Below are positions 1-9,020 of a stretch of 64,000 nucleotides of DNA, in pieces; position 1 is the first letter of the stretch; each line of letters starts with the position of its first letter. The translations under genes were made by a program, and so were the position numbers. A model generated the notes under the pieces. It saw only the letters and a list, made by a program, of their open reading frames with translations. It was not told the origin of the DNA and ran no database searches. The stretch lies in assembly GCA_965203605.1 (NCBI GenBank), contig OZ241902.1, positions 5,022,001 to 5,086,000 of the forward strand, in the 5' to 3' direction. The DNA comes from JAPOUP01 sp965203605. Lineage in GTDB: Bacteria; Pseudomonadota; Alphaproteobacteria; Rhodobacterales; Rhodobacteraceae.

Positions 1-841
1 CCTTGTGAGCGCATTCCAGAGCGGTGCGCATGACGTCCACGTTGCCGGTGGCGTCAAAGGAATAATCCGCGCCGCCGCCGGTCAACTCGACCAGATGGGT
101 GACGATATCATCCTCGACCTCATTCGGATCCACGAAATCCGTCATGCCGAACCGTTCAGCCATGGCTTTCCTGCCTGGGTTGATATCGACACCAACGATC
201 TGGTCCGCGCCCGCAAGCCTCAGTCCCTGAATCACATTCAGACCGATGCCTCCCAGTCCGAACACCACGCAACGTGAGCCGATCTCCACCTTGGCTGTGT
301 TCATCACCGCTCCAAGCCCGGTTGTCACGCCGCATCCGATATAGCAGATCTTATCAAACGGCGCATCCCTGCGAACCTTGGCGATGGCGATTTCAGGAAG
401 CACTGTATGGTTGGCAAACGTGGAACAGCCCATGTAGTGCAGAATGGGTTCGCCACTGAGCGTCGAGAACCGGCTGGTGCCGTCAGGCATGACCCCTTGG
501 CCCTGGGTGGTGCGGATCGCTTGGCATAGGTTGGTCTTGGGGTTGAGGCAATAGTCGCACTCACGACATTCCGGAGTGTAGAGAGGAATCACATGATCGC
601 CAGGTTGCACGCTGGTCACGCCCTCCCCGACTTCCACCACCACTCCAGCACCCTCATGGCCAAGGATCGCTGGAAACATCCCCTCCGGGTCCGCCCCGCT
701 GAGCGTGAACTCATCGGTGTGGCAGATACCGGTCGCCTTGATTTCGACCATCACTTCGCCTGTGCGCGGCCCTTCGAGGTTGACTTCCATGATCTCAAGT
801 GGCTCGCCTGCGGTCGTGGCAACTGCGGCACGTGTCTTCAT
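1..841 (-). CDS. frmA: S-(hydroxymethyl)glutathione dehydrogenase / class III alcohol dehydrogenase (C-terminus beyond the window)
   Basis: This cytosolic zinc enzyme oxidises S-hydroxymethylglutathione, formed from formaldehyde and glutathione, with NAD. The first 280 of about 370 residues are in the window. Catalytic zinc ligand region GICHTDE (about residues 38-44) and GHEGAG (61-66) are present. The four structural-zinc cysteines lie at about residues 92, 95, 98 and 106. The NAD-binding segment GLGGIGLN follows. The start codon at 839-841 gives the usual class III N-terminus MKTRAAVA. The family match is near full length and free of frameshifts. Its role in formaldehyde removal fits the C1-type genes at 5-11 kb, although it is not in the same operon. 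Confidence 0.93.
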   Translation of the reverse strand, partial: MKTRAAVATTAGEPLEIMEVNLEGPRTGEVMVEIKATGICHTDEFTLSGADPEGMFPAILGHEGAGVVVEVGEGVTSVQPGDHVIPLYTPECRECDYCLNPKTNLCQAIRTTQGQGVMPDGTSRFSTLSGEPILHYMGCSTFANHTVLPEIAIAKVRRDAPFDKICYIGCGVTTGLGAVMNTAKVEIGSRCVVFGLGGIGLNVIQGLRLAGADQIVGVDINPGRKAMAERFGMTDFVDPNEVEDDIVTHLVELTGGGADYSFDATGNVDVMRTALECAHK

Positions 842-1836
842 GACTGAGCTCCCTTCGGTATCCTTTCGCAAAGTCTGTGCGAAACTCGATTGAGTTGCAA
901 CCGGAGAGTGTTCAACACTGGCTCGGAAGTTTCCAAGAGACGAACGGAGTCGGTGGATGCTGAGGATGCGAACCGCTTGTTTAAGGACTCTGAACTGCTG
1001 ATCCTGAGAATTACTCCGCTACTGCATCGTTCGCTGGCCATGGGTAGGCATTCCTCTTCCCGATATTCTGGAGACACTCGTCAGCGATACCGCCGCGTCA
1101 AAAGACAGACGGTGAGAGGACAGCCTCTTCCAACCAAACAATACGTAGTGGAAATGGATTCGATTTTCGAGCAGATGCCGATTCAAAGAGCCACACCACT
1201 TGCGGAGACCTGTCGCTCTGCTGAAGGAAGTGACCCGAATTTCTGATATGCGAAATGAGAGCATTAAGGAACCCAAGCCATCCGGGAACGCGGGCGGGGC
1301 GAGGAGTTCATCGCGATGCGCCGCCGGCGTTCGGCGGTTGAATCGGCGACCGACAACCTCGGGCACCGCATCGGCCCTCTCCTTCGCCGGGAGGCGCGAA
1401 AGCGGCGACCGGGCACCGCCTGACGGCTTCCTGCACGACACCGGCATGATGCCCCCTGGTTCGGACGGGCCGGGAGGAACCCCGATGGGCTGACGGCGGC
1501 GAAAGGGCCCGTTCCGGCACGGACCGCAGCCCATGCCCCGCCGGACACGGGACAGAACGCGAACACCGCCGCTGTCCGTCTGCAGGCGACGGCCAGACCG
1601 GACGAACCGTCACCCGTGATCTCCCCGAGAGAAAGGGTTTCTGGCGGACACTATCTATCACACATTGATTGTCGAGAGGGAGATGGAGTTCGAACCCGAC
1701 TACGGCAACGACTGATATGTATGCTGCAAGGTGCGTGCGCATATTGACCGGGGTCGACAGGACGCTTGGTGCGTTGCTCACGTGCAACTTCGCAGGCGCC
1801 GAGGAAACATTGGACTCAACTGATGAAACCCCGTGT
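842..1836. other. Non-coding or decayed stretch
   Basis: No convincing gene is visible between the dehydrogenase start and the end of the broken toxin gene. A short plus-strand stretch near 1315-1430 reads RRRRSAVESATDNLGHRI, faintly like the C-terminal part of IS5-type transposases, but it soon reaches a stop. The promoter of the dehydrogenase gene should lie in 842-1000. Confidence 0.4.
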
Positions 1837-2140
1837 TCAGGATGTGTCCTCTGGAAAGTCATGGATCCTGAGAACTACCTGTTCGACATTTGCTGGACTA
1901 GGATCGATTTCGAGCACGTTGTTCACTAGATCACCGGAATTGCCGACATGGTCCAACGCAGTTTGAAAGTACTTCATTTGACCAACTCTACCTGAGCCTG
2001 TGGGTCGGTTGAGACACACAAGACCTGCATGCAGCGGCTGGCCGATATAGCATGGCGTTTGGCTAGTGCTACTGCTTATTGGTCGAAAATCATCCGAGTT
2101 TCGAGTGACGAGCGTCCAGTCGCCATCAATGATGGCATGC

Positions 2141-3467
2141 CACTAGTGTCCCAACGTTAATCAAATAGATTCAATTGGTTATCGGCACCGGGAGGATTGT
2201 TTCTGTTCGGCGTCCTGGTAAGTATTTGATTTAGAGGCGTTCTCTCGAACATGGTGAGGCTCAAGATCTGTAACATTGTGTGGAGGCTGATGTCCAACCG
2301 GCTTCTCGAGCGGATGATTGCGACCAGCAGGTAGACAGGGACGGCGATCCAGATCTGGCTCTTCACGGCGTTCTCTGAGGTGCCGAAAAAGGACTTGATC
2401 CTGAGATGCTGCTTGATCCACCTGAAGAAAAGCTCCACCTGCCAGCGCGCCCGGTACAGGTCGGCGATGGTGTGTGGCGGAAGAATGAAGTTGTTGGTCA
2501 GAAACACAAGGGTCCGTTCCCGTTCCCGGTCGACATACTTGATGCGCCGCAGCTTGTCGGGGTATTCCTTCGCCGTCCCAACACCGTCGGTCCGGACAAT
2601 CTGGTCGCAGATGACGCCGGAGGACCGGTCGACCCTGTTCGAGTACAGGCGGCGGAGCCTTGTGTTGGTCTTGGACCGCAGGACGAAATGGGCGCCGTTG
2701 AGGTGAAGTCGGTGCAGGCGGCTGAAGTCGAGATATGCCCGGTCCATGACATGGAAAGCCCCGGGCTCCGGAGCGATGATGTCCAGAATGTTGACGTCAT
2801 GGACCTTGCCGTCGGTGATATGGATGAATGCGGGGATGTTGCCCCTGAGGTCAAGCAGCGTATGCAGCCTGACGGCACCTTTGGTCCTGCGGAAACGGGC
2901 CCAGGGGAAAAGGGACAGGCACAGGTCGATGGTCGACGAATCCAGCGCGTAGACGGTGCTCTCAAGGTCGAGACCGTGACTGTCGTCGGAAAGGTGCCGG
3001 GCCTTGTGGATCAGGTGCTGGGCGAAGTCGGCATGGATCCTCCAATCCCGGGTGGAATTGGCGTTGGCAAGGGTGTTCCTCGCCACACCGCCCCGGATAC
3101 CCATGTGATAGAGCTTGGATGACTGGGCCCGCAGGCAGACCTCGACATCCCTCAGGGAAGACCGATAGGTCAGCTGCGCAAACGCCATGCAGCGGTATCG
3201 ATCACTGCAGCTGAAGGACTTGATCCTGTGATTTCCGCCGTAACGCTCGACGCAGCGGCGAAACCTATGCCATGGAAGATGATCCATGACCTGGCCGAAA
3301 ACGAGCTTGCCAGAATACACTTCCGGGCCTCCCTTTTGCTGGATTCATGGCCCAGCCCTGCGGGACACCCGGTTGGAGTTCAAGTCGGTGACACCTCAAA
3401 TCATCAAAAAACAAACTAATATCAATATATTACACATACATTATGCTTCAACGTTGGGACACTAGTG
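2141..3467 (-). mobile_element. IS4-family insertion sequence, copy 1 (1327 bp)
   Basis: The element is bounded by perfect 18-base inverted repeats CACTAGTGTCCCAACGTT (2141-2158 and 3450-3467). The target duplication ATGGCATGC is at 2132-2140 and 3468-3476. The direct repeat extends to 11 bases if the terminal TG is counted as target. A second copy of identical length lies inverted at 52883-54209. The element carries one transposase gene. It landed inside the DUF5615 toxin gene. Confidence 0.95.
2157..3320 (-). CDS. IS4-family transposase, copy 1
   Basis: This 387-residue DDE transposase catalyses movement of the flanking IS. The N-terminal region resembles DUF4372, which is common in this IS4 subgroup. 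The catalytic domain follows, with DSSTIDL (first Asp), VMDRAYLDF (second Asp) and YRARWQVELFFRWIKQHL (Glu, the YREK-like signature). Start ATG at 3320 and stop TAA at 2157-2159, the stop overlapping the inverted repeat. It differs from the copy at 53030-54193 at three residues that I can see (R/Q, R/K, P/S). No frameshift is visible, so it is likely active. Confidence 0.93.
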   Translation of the reverse strand: MYSGKLVFGQVMDHLPWHRFRRCVERYGGNHRIKSFSCSDRYRCMAFAQLTYRSSLRDVEVCLRAQSSKLYHMGIRGGVARNTLANANSTRDWRIHADFAQHLIHKARHLSDDSHGLDLESTVYALDSSTIDLCLSLFPWARFRRTKGAVRLHTLLDLRGNIPAFIHITDGKVHDVNILDIIAPEPGAFHVMDRAYLDFSRLHRLHLNGAHFVLRSKTNTRLRRLYSNRVDRSSGVICDQIVRTDGVGTAKEYPDKLRRIKYVDRERERTLVFLTNNFILPPHTIADLYRARWQVELFFRWIKQHLRIKSFFGTSENAVKSQIWIAVPVYLLVAIIRSRSRLDISLHTMLQILSLTMFERTPLNQILTRTPNRNNPPGADNQLNLFD

Positions 3468-3617
3468 ATGGCATGCATTAGCTGGTGGTCTTTCCAGCCT
3501 TGCATGCCGCGCCGGGTGACATGCGCGCTTTCCACGTGCCCGGCTTCTACGGCCATGTCGACCAAAGCGATGGACAAGCACTCATCGACAAGGAATTTCA
3601 CGGATGCAGGCCATCGG

Positions 3618-4283
3618 TTATTGTAAGTCCGATAGGTCGACCGTCTCTTCTGAGACAAGACGTCGAAGTTTGGAGCCAACGCGAGGTCGGCCAATCCGCG
3701 GGTGTGCCTTGGCGTAAAGCGCGGATGCTTCAACTTCTTCGCGGCTCAAAGTCGGAAAATCCTCCAACGTGGTCTCCAGACCGTCTGTGGCGAACGCATC
3801 AGCAACTTCGTAGACACTGATCCGCGTTCCGCGCACAACTGGGGTGCCACCTCTTACGTCCGAGTCCTCGATGATGCGACGAAACGCGTCGTTTAGTTTG
3901 TTCAACCCAGCCATCGCCGCACTTACAGGCTCTCCCAGCGAGAGTATGACACAGCCGCTTTCAAACCGCAGGAGCCTTGCGTGTTCAGGCTCGTCTCGAA
4001 GACGGAGCCAGTTGTCCTTGGTGAATTTCTCAATCATTCGCATGGCTTCAAGCCGCATGCCCCTGCTCAGCTTGGAACCGTCGGAAGCACCAAAACTGAC
4101 CATAGGAACCGCGTAGGCGCGCACTGCACGACGTGAGCCGAGCTTTACGCATGCGGACTTGGGAAGCACAGCATCGTCAATAAGGTGGTTGATCTTACGA
4201 ACGGAGACCCCCGTGGCTGCGGCAGCCTCATTGATCAAAATCGCTTTGCTGGGCGCGATCGCATGGGCTTTCGGGCTCGTCAT
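3618..4283 (-). CDS. DUF433-domain antitoxin
   Basis: This is a 221-residue protein. The N-terminal region resembles a small helix-turn-helix (INEAAAATGVSVRKINHLID, about residues 14-33). The C-terminal DUF433 domain shows RGGTPVVRGTRISVYEV, followed by an acidic helical part. DUF433 proteins pair with DUF5615 toxins, and the gene lies directly upstream of the broken toxin. I chose ATG 4283 because GAGGGAG lies about 7 bases before it; a start at 4358 would add 25 unlikely residues. The antitoxin probably represses its own promoter, as is common in such modules. With the toxin broken it may be an orphan. Confidence 0.82.
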   Translation of the reverse strand: MTSPKAHAIAPSKAILINEAAAATGVSVRKINHLIDDAVLPKSACVKLGSRRAVRAYAVPMVSFGASDGSKLSRGMRLEAMRMIEKFTKDNWLRLRDEPEHARLLRFESGCVILSLGEPVSAAMAGLNKLNDAFRRIIEDSDVRGGTPVVRGTRISVYEVADAFATDGLETTLEDFPTLSREEVEASALYAKAHPRIGRPRVGSKLRRLVSEETVDLSDLQ

Positions 4284-4418
4284 GTTCGGCTCCCTCAAAC
4301 GTTTCCGACATTCGGATGAGTTTAACATAGACCACGCCAAGCATGCTATACAAGGCAATCCGATCGTTTCGCTAGTCAGATTCCCTGTGCATCAACCTCT
4401 AAGGGCGCACTCAAGAAA

Positions 4419-5090
4419 GTGCGAAACTTCCGCGAGACTGGTCAAGTGGTCGTCCGTGTCGGCGGCACGAACTCAGGACATAGCGCATATGACAGAAATG
4501 GCAAAAGATGGGCTCTGAGGCAAATGCCAGCCTCGTGCGTCGATAAGAATGTCGACGTGGTGTTTCCCGCAGGTTCTTACATAGACGGGTATTGGTTTGA
4601 AAAGGTGATATCGGAACTGGCTTGCTCACCGGAGAAGGTGCTAATTTCACCATACGCTCGGGTGATTACCAAAGCACATAAAGAATGGGAGCCAAATGGT
4701 GGACTAGAAGCCACCATCGGCTCGACTGCCAGCGGGGCCAGCGCCGCCGTGTTGGCTTCAGTAGGACGTGAATCATCGAATCTTCACACTTATTTCGCTT
4801 GACGCAGAAAGATTCGAACCTCTGTCTCAATATATTGGCGATACCACTGAATACCTAACCAACCGACTCGCACAAGGAGCGCACGTCATCATTGAAGGAA
4901 CTAAGGGGTTTGGTCTCTCGCTACTAGATGGTGGCTACTCGCCGGAGGTCACATCGCGCCCCACCACTGCTGCAGTAGCACTTGCGGATGCTGGGCTAAG
5001 TCCTCTAGATGTTGATGACGTCACACTCGTCATAAGGGCCTTTCGAATCCGTATGGCAGGCGACTCTGGGGCCTTTGCTCACCCGAGTTC
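4419..5090 (+). pseudogene. Adenylosuccinate synthetase-like gene remnant
   Basis: Two adjacent frames match this family. The first (about 4440-4770) reads VVVRVGGTNSGHSAYDRNG, RQMPASC and TIGSTASG. The second (about 4775-5085) reads IIEGTKGFGLSLLDGGYSP and VTLVIRAFRIRMAGDSGAF. The reading frame changes near 4770. The N-terminal nucleotide-binding part (GDxGKGK-like) and the C-terminal substrate-binding part are missing. The remnant is therefore broken at both ends and frameshifted. The family joins IMP and aspartate using GTP. Compared with housekeeping PurA the sequence looks like a divergent accessory paralogue. Confidence 0.7.
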
Positions 5091-5848
5091 CACTTTGAAT
5101 TGCAACGCCAGATACCGCTGTTCTCTTGGGTGTTTTGCCGTTGCTCATCGACAGCGACGTGCCGGCGGAAAAAACTGGCCGTGTCAGATGCGAAGAGTGC
5201 GCCGTCGACCTCTCCTTCGCGGAACGATGCTAACGCGGCGTCAACGGCTTCCGCCGAGATGAACCTGTCGCGACCGAGCGCGAACAACTGTTCCAACCTC
5301 GACCTTGTGTATTCAGGGTGGAACTGAACCGAAAACCCAGGAAATTCGTACTCCAGCACACCGACTGGGCAATAGTCTGCGGTACCCGTAACCTTCGCGT
5401 CAGGCGGCATCTGCGTCACCTGATCCTGATGCCAGACATGGGTTGGGTGGTCCACATCGCCGACCCTATAGATCCTCCGCCCAACGACATTGCCGCAACT
5501 CGCCTTTTCCGCCCGTCCACCGAAGGTGTCAGCCATGATCTGATGGCCGAAACAGATTCCGAAGATCGGTTGCTGCGCGTCCCGGGCCGCAAACAAAAAC
5601 TCGCGTAGCGGTGCCATCCAGGGCGTAGAATCATATACACCGAATTCCGAGCCGCTGACGATGAAACCGTCGTGGTCGGAGGGCTCCGGCAGCTCCGCCC
5701 CGTAGGCGACGCCGACAGAGGCAAACGCTGCCTCCGGAAGCTCAGGTGACAGCCATTCGACAATTGTCTCTCCAACGCTCGGCACGTCATCCAGCAACGG
5801 GCTTGGCTGGTTGGTCAAATCAAGAACCGCTATTCGCATCCCTACCAT
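5030..5848 (-). CDS. Class I glutamine amidotransferase, altered C-terminus
   Basis: This 272-residue protein has a class I glutaminase fold: GICFGHQ with the nucleophile Cys at about 99, and QFHPEYT with His and Glu at about 177 and 179. It follows glxD with a 7-base overlap, so it is translated in the same leftward operon. Such proteins release ammonia from glutamine or cleave gamma-glutamyl bonds; the substrate cannot be read here. The last 30-40 residues (from about VAVDEQRQ) look unlike the family and read into the adenylosuccinate synthetase remnant. The natural 3' end was therefore probably replaced. The active-site region is intact. Confidence 0.8.
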   Translation of the reverse strand: MVGMRIAVLDLTNQPSPLLDDVPSVGETIVEWLSPELPEAAFASVGVAYGAELPEPSDHDGFIVSGSEFGVYDSTPWMAPLREFLFAARDAQQPIFGICFGHQIMADTFGGRAEKASCGNVVGRRIYRVGDVDHPTHVWHQDQVTQMPPDAKVTGTADYCPVGVLEYEFPGFSVQFHPEYTRSRLEQLFALGRDRFISAEAVDAALASFREGEVDGALFASDTASFFRRHVAVDEQRQNTQENSGIWRCNSKWNSGEQRPQSRLPYGFERPL

Positions 5849-7266
5849 CCAAAGGCACGGTCAATGCCTGCCATCTTGACGCCGGTAAACGCACTGGCCT
5901 CGAAACTCAGCGCACGCAGATCTTCGGTCTCAAGGTTGTGAACCGAAGATTTTCCGCAGGCCTTCGCCAATGCCGTGACTTCCATGGTCATTGCGGTGAG
6001 AAACCGTGCGACCCGCTCGGCCCCGGCCCTCGGATTCATGCGCTTCTCCAGTTCCGGATCCTGGGTGGCTACCCCAACCGGGCACAACCCGGTATGACAA
6101 TGATGACAGGCACCAGGCGAAGTTCCGAGTTTCCTGTAGTCCTCGATATACCGAGGGGAGTTGCAGCCCATCGCTATCATCGCGGAGTTGCCGATCATCA
6201 CCGCGTCAGCACCGAGTGCCAGGCACTTCGCGGTGTCCACGCCGGATCGAATTCCTCCGGCCGCGACCAGATCGACCTTTCCTGTCATCCCGCAGTCGTC
6301 GAGTGCCTCTCGGGCCGCACGTATCGCGCTCATTGTCGGAATGCCCGTATGGTTCAGCAACAATTCCGGTGACGCTCCGGTGCCGCCTTCGGCACCATCC
6401 ACGACGACAACATCGGCTCCCGCCTTGGCGGCGATGGCAACATCGTAGCGCGGTCGGGTCGCTCCCATCTTCACGAATATCGGAACCTTGTAACCGGTCG
6501 CGATCCTGAGTTCCTCGATTTTGACCGCCAGATCGTCGGCCCCGAGAAAATCAGGATGCCGGATGGTCGACCGTTGGTCCACGCCTTCCGGCAGGGTCCG
6601 CATCCTGCTCACCCGGGGACTGACCTTCATGCCCAGCAGAAGGCCGCCGGTTCCGGGCTTCGCGCCTTGCCCGACCACGATTTCCAGCCCGTCTGCGCGA
6701 CGAAGGTGATCAAGGTCGATTCCGTAGCGCGCTGGGCTCATCTGATATACCAACCGTGCGGATGCCTCCCGTTCCTCTTCCAACATGCCGCCTTCCCCGG
6801 TGCAGGTCATCGTGCCCACCTTTGAGGCACCATAGCCCAGCGATGCCTTGGCCGGAGCCGACAGCGCACCGAATGACATCGATGCGATGTAGATGGGAAT
6901 CCTGAGCTCCAGCGGTTCCTCAACAATACCGCGTCCGCCACCAAGTACGGTCTTGGTCTCACAGTTCTCCCGATAGCCCTCCAAGGGCAACCGGGTCATC
7001 GTGGCAGGAACGAAGACCAGGTCGTCGAATGTCGGCATTCGTTTGTTGAACGTATTGTAACCACGGACCTGATAGCGTCCGAGCTGCGCCAAAGCGTGCA
7101 CTTCCGAAATTGCTTCCGGCGTCCAGCGAGTGGACCCGCCCTCGTCATAGCTCGACAATATGCCAGTTGGACGGCCTTCCACCGCGCCGGCGTCGTGAAA
7201 CCGGATCTCCTCTTCCGTTGGCGATTCAAAAGGATACTCGTAGGTTTGGGTCAGATCATCAGCCAT
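5842..7266 (-). CDS. glxD: GlxD/MgsC-type FMN-binding glutamate synthase domain protein
   Basis: This 474-residue protein matches the central FMN/Fe-S synthase domain of glutamate synthase. It has SMSFGALSAPAKASLGYG, FVKMGATRPRYDVA, VVDGAEGGTGASP and AAGGIRSG. The cluster-binding stretch CHHCHTGLCPVGVATQDP lies near residue 390. With GlxB and GlxC it should form a three-part amidotransferase-synthase. The characterised relative MgsABC makes N-methylglutamate from methylamine; GlxBCD of rhizobia are also related. The start overlaps the glxC end by 16 bases. The exact substrate here is inference. Confidence 0.9.
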   Translation of the reverse strand: MADDLTQTYEYPFESPTEEEIRFHDAGAVEGRPTGILSSYDEGGSTRWTPEAISEVHALAQLGRYQVRGYNTFNKRMPTFDDLVFVPATMTRLPLEGYRENCETKTVLGGGRGIVEEPLELRIPIYIASMSFGALSAPAKASLGYGASKVGTMTCTGEGGMLEEEREASARLVYQMSPARYGIDLDHLRRADGLEIVVGQGAKPGTGGLLLGMKVSPRVSRMRTLPEGVDQRSTIRHPDFLGADDLAVKIEELRIATGYKVPIFVKMGATRPRYDVAIAAKAGADVVVVDGAEGGTGASPELLLNHTGIPTMSAIRAAREALDDCGMTGKVDLVAAGGIRSGVDTAKCLALGADAVMIGNSAMIAMGCNSPRYIEDYRKLGTSPGACHHCHTGLCPVGVATQDPELEKRMNPRAGAERVARFLTAMTMEVTALAKACGKSSVHNLETEDLRALSFEASAFTGVKMAGIDRAFGW

Positions 7267-7943
7267 GCGCCTGCATCCCTTGATTCAAAGTACCAGAGTC
7301 GCTGACCCGATATCATCCTGCGCCAATCGCGCGAACTATCGGCAAGACCGAGCGGCTCAAGGATGGCATTGACTTCATCGACCTGTTCCGGTGTCGGCTC
7401 CACGACCTTTACGTCCACGCCAAGGCTGTCGACATCGCTCGCGACCCATACCTCACCCTCCCAGAGCGCGTCCGCGCAGCTGTCGCCGGCGCCGCCAAGT
7501 GCGATGATCTTTCCTGAATGGGCCATGAAACCTGACTGATAGCCGATTCGCCCTTCCACGACGATGTTACCGCCCTTCATCGCCACCCCGCAGCGAGGAC
7601 CTGCGTCTCCCTTCACATGGATCGTGCCACCAATCATCGCGGCACCGCAGGACATGCCGCTATAGCCGCCGACCGTGATCGTCCCCTTTGACATCCCTTC
7701 GCCCAAGGCCCAGCCAGCGTTACGCTCTATATCCACCTTCGCGCCGGTATTGAGGCCTCCACAATAGTATCCTACCGAACCTTCGAACTGGACATAGGCG
7801 CCATCGGGAAGCCCTATGCCCAGATTGTGGCGGGAAAGGGTGTTGATCACACGAACGCTGTCCCCACGGGCACAGGCGTCCTGGATATCCTCGTTGATTT
7901 CCTTGATGTGGCGGTTGCCCACTTCGACTACGTGTTCGTTCAT
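7251..7943 (-). CDS. glxC: GlxC/MgsB-type GXGXG-motif protein
   Basis: This 230-residue protein corresponds to the C-terminal GXGXG beta-helix domain of glutamate synthase as a separate subunit. The repeats are visible as GYYCGGLNTGAKVDIERNAG, GGYSGMSCGAAMIGGTIHVK and GDAGPRCGVAMKGGNIVVEG. Its start overlaps the glxB stop by 4 bases, which indicates translational coupling. In the parent enzyme this domain is structural and holds the ammonia tunnel together; it has no catalytic residues of its own. Confidence 0.9.
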   Translation of the reverse strand: MNEHVVEVGNRHIKEINEDIQDACARGDSVRVINTLSRHNLGIGLPDGAYVQFEGSVGYYCGGLNTGAKVDIERNAGWALGEGMSKGTITVGGYSGMSCGAAMIGGTIHVKGDAGPRCGVAMKGGNIVVEGRIGYQSGFMAHSGKIIALGGAGDSCADALWEGEVWVASDVDSLGVDVKVVEPTPEQVDEVNAILEPLGLADSSRDWRRMISGQRLWYFESRDAGAWLMI

Positions 7944-8884
7944 GCCGCCATTGCCCGATTGCCAACACCCCAGAGCCCGGTGAGGGAAGGGCCGTCATAG
8001 TTGATGACGTCGCATTCGCCGGTGAATATGCGCCGGACCGCCTGTTCCTCCGTGGCCATGGCAAGTTCGCCGCCTTGATCGATTGTGACCAGCGGCTTCA
8101 TGGCAAACCGATCCTTGGCAAATCCGATTCCGTCAGCGTTTGCGATCATATAGGTGAATACGCCGTCTATCGAGGTGATCGAGAGCTTCAGGGCCTGATC
8201 CAATGTCAATCCCGCCTTCATTCGGTCACTGACCCAAACTGCGATCAACTCACTGTCATTTCCGGTCAGGAACCTGTAGCCTTGCCGTTCCAGCCTTTCC
8301 CGCCATGTGAAGTAGTCTGTGATCTGTCCGTTATGCACAATGGCTACATCGGGAAAGGGCCGTGCCCAGAAAGGATGGCTGGCGTTCGGCCGCACGTCAC
8401 TCTCTGTCGCCAGTCTGGCGTGTCCAAGACCGTGAGTGCCAATTATGTCGCGCACGCCGTGTCTGTCGGCCACAGCCTTTGCACCGCCGATGTCCTTGAT
8501 GATTTCGAGGCTGCGTCCGCAGGACTGCACCTCGATCCGGTCAGTTAGAGCGTCAGCGTCGGCGACCCAGGCCGCCAGGTCATGAGGGTCGCTGATCTCC
8601 ATGCGAAAACTGTAGTGCCGGTTCCCGTCGGTGATGACCTGGGGGTCTCCAAGCAAATCGGCATCGTGATCGCGTAGGCTGTTCACCAGATCCCCCATTG
8701 CGGAATCCATGTCCTTCCGGTCGAATCCCATGCCGCGGACCACGTATCCACTGTCGCGCGGCGGTCCATAGACCGCGAAGCCGGTGCTGTCCGCGCCTCG
8801 ATGCTCCTGTGCATCCATCAACTCCACAAGGTCGTGGCCGACGTTTCCGAGGCCGGAAAGAATGCGCCCTGCGATTCCACACAT
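7940..8884 (-). CDS. glxB: GlxB/MgsA-type class II glutamine amidotransferase
   Basis: This 314-residue protein starts MCGIAG, so removal of the initiator Met exposes the catalytic Cys of Ntn-type amidotransferases. Supporting motifs are EHRGADSTGF, GHARLATES and VHNGQITDY. It should hydrolyse glutamine and pass ammonia or an amine to GlxD. It is the first gene of the leftward glxBCD operon. Its promoter faces the GntR gene across 136 bases that contain palindromic operator candidates. Paired with GlxC and GlxD it forms the complete set. Confidence 0.9.
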   Translation of the reverse strand: MCGIAGRILSGLGNVGHDLVELMDAQEHRGADSTGFAVYGPPRDSGYVVRGMGFDRKDMDSAMGDLVNSLRDHDADLLGDPQVITDGNRHYSFRMEISDPHDLAAWVADADALTDRIEVQSCGRSLEIIKDIGGAKAVADRHGVRDIIGTHGLGHARLATESDVRPNASHPFWARPFPDVAIVHNGQITDYFTWRERLERQGYRFLTGNDSELIAVWVSDRMKAGLTLDQALKLSITSIDGVFTYMIANADGIGFAKDRFAMKPLVTIDQGGELAMATEEQAVRRIFTGECDVINYDGPSLTGLWGVGNRAMAA

Positions 8885-8903
8885 GGCAATACCCTCCCTG
8901 TTT

Positions 8904-8926
8904 CTGTATACAGTATACAGTATTCA
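8904..8926. promoter_or_regulatory. Operator candidate 1 (overlapping TATACAG palindromes)
   Basis: The stretch contains CTGTATACAG followed directly by further TATACAG and TATTCAG half sites, 20 bases upstream of the glxB start. The same palindrome occurs once more at 8967-8978. FCD-type GntR regulators usually bind short palindromes in their own divergent intergenic region, so the neighbouring GntR protein is the likely ligand. Confidence 0.6.
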
Positions 8927-8966
8927 GTGAAGCGCAAGATTGAATCCGGTGGCTGGGGGCCGCTCG

Positions 8967-8978
8967 ACTGTATACAGT
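8967..8978. promoter_or_regulatory. Operator candidate 2 (ACTGTATACAGT)
   Basis: This is a perfect 12-base palindrome 42 bases before the chosen GntR start. It shares its core with the site at 8904-8926. The two sites are about 60 bases apart, which would allow one regulator to control both the glx operon and its own gene. Confidence 0.6.
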
Positions 8979-9020
8979 ATCCACAAACGCAGAGGCATCA
9001 ATGGCATTCCGAGACACCGC

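Larger units (their letters stand above)
1837..3601 (-). pseudogene. DUF5615 (PIN-like) toxin gene interrupted by an IS4-family element
   Basis: The gene starts with GTG at 3601, 16 bases after the antitoxin stop, and reads VKFLVDECLS, the typical N-terminus of DUF5615 PIN-like putative ribonuclease toxins. It runs to 3468, where the IS at 2141-3467 begins, and resumes at 2140 to end at 1837. Removing the IS with one 9-base duplication joins LMHAI to IDGDWTLVTRNSDDF in frame. The restored protein is about 142 residues, with the conserved second acidic motif (TRNSDDF). As it stands, the first part ends after a few IS-encoded residues, so the toxin is probably inactive. The family is known from type II toxin-antitoxin pairs with DUF433 antitoxins. 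Confidence 0.85.

Noticed and set aside
1295..1436. IS5-type transposase remnant
   Set aside because: Only about 20 residues resemble the family C-terminus and a stop follows soon; too short to call.
2406..3122. 238-residue antisense frame inside the IS4 transposase (also at 53228-53944)
   Set aside because: It repeats in both IS copies only because the IS is repeated; no motif or ribosome site supports it.
4803..4830. Possible tRNA T-arm (GATTCGAACCTC in the sequence)
   Set aside because: The rest of a tRNA cloverleaf is absent, and the bases lie inside the synthetase-like remnant as codons.
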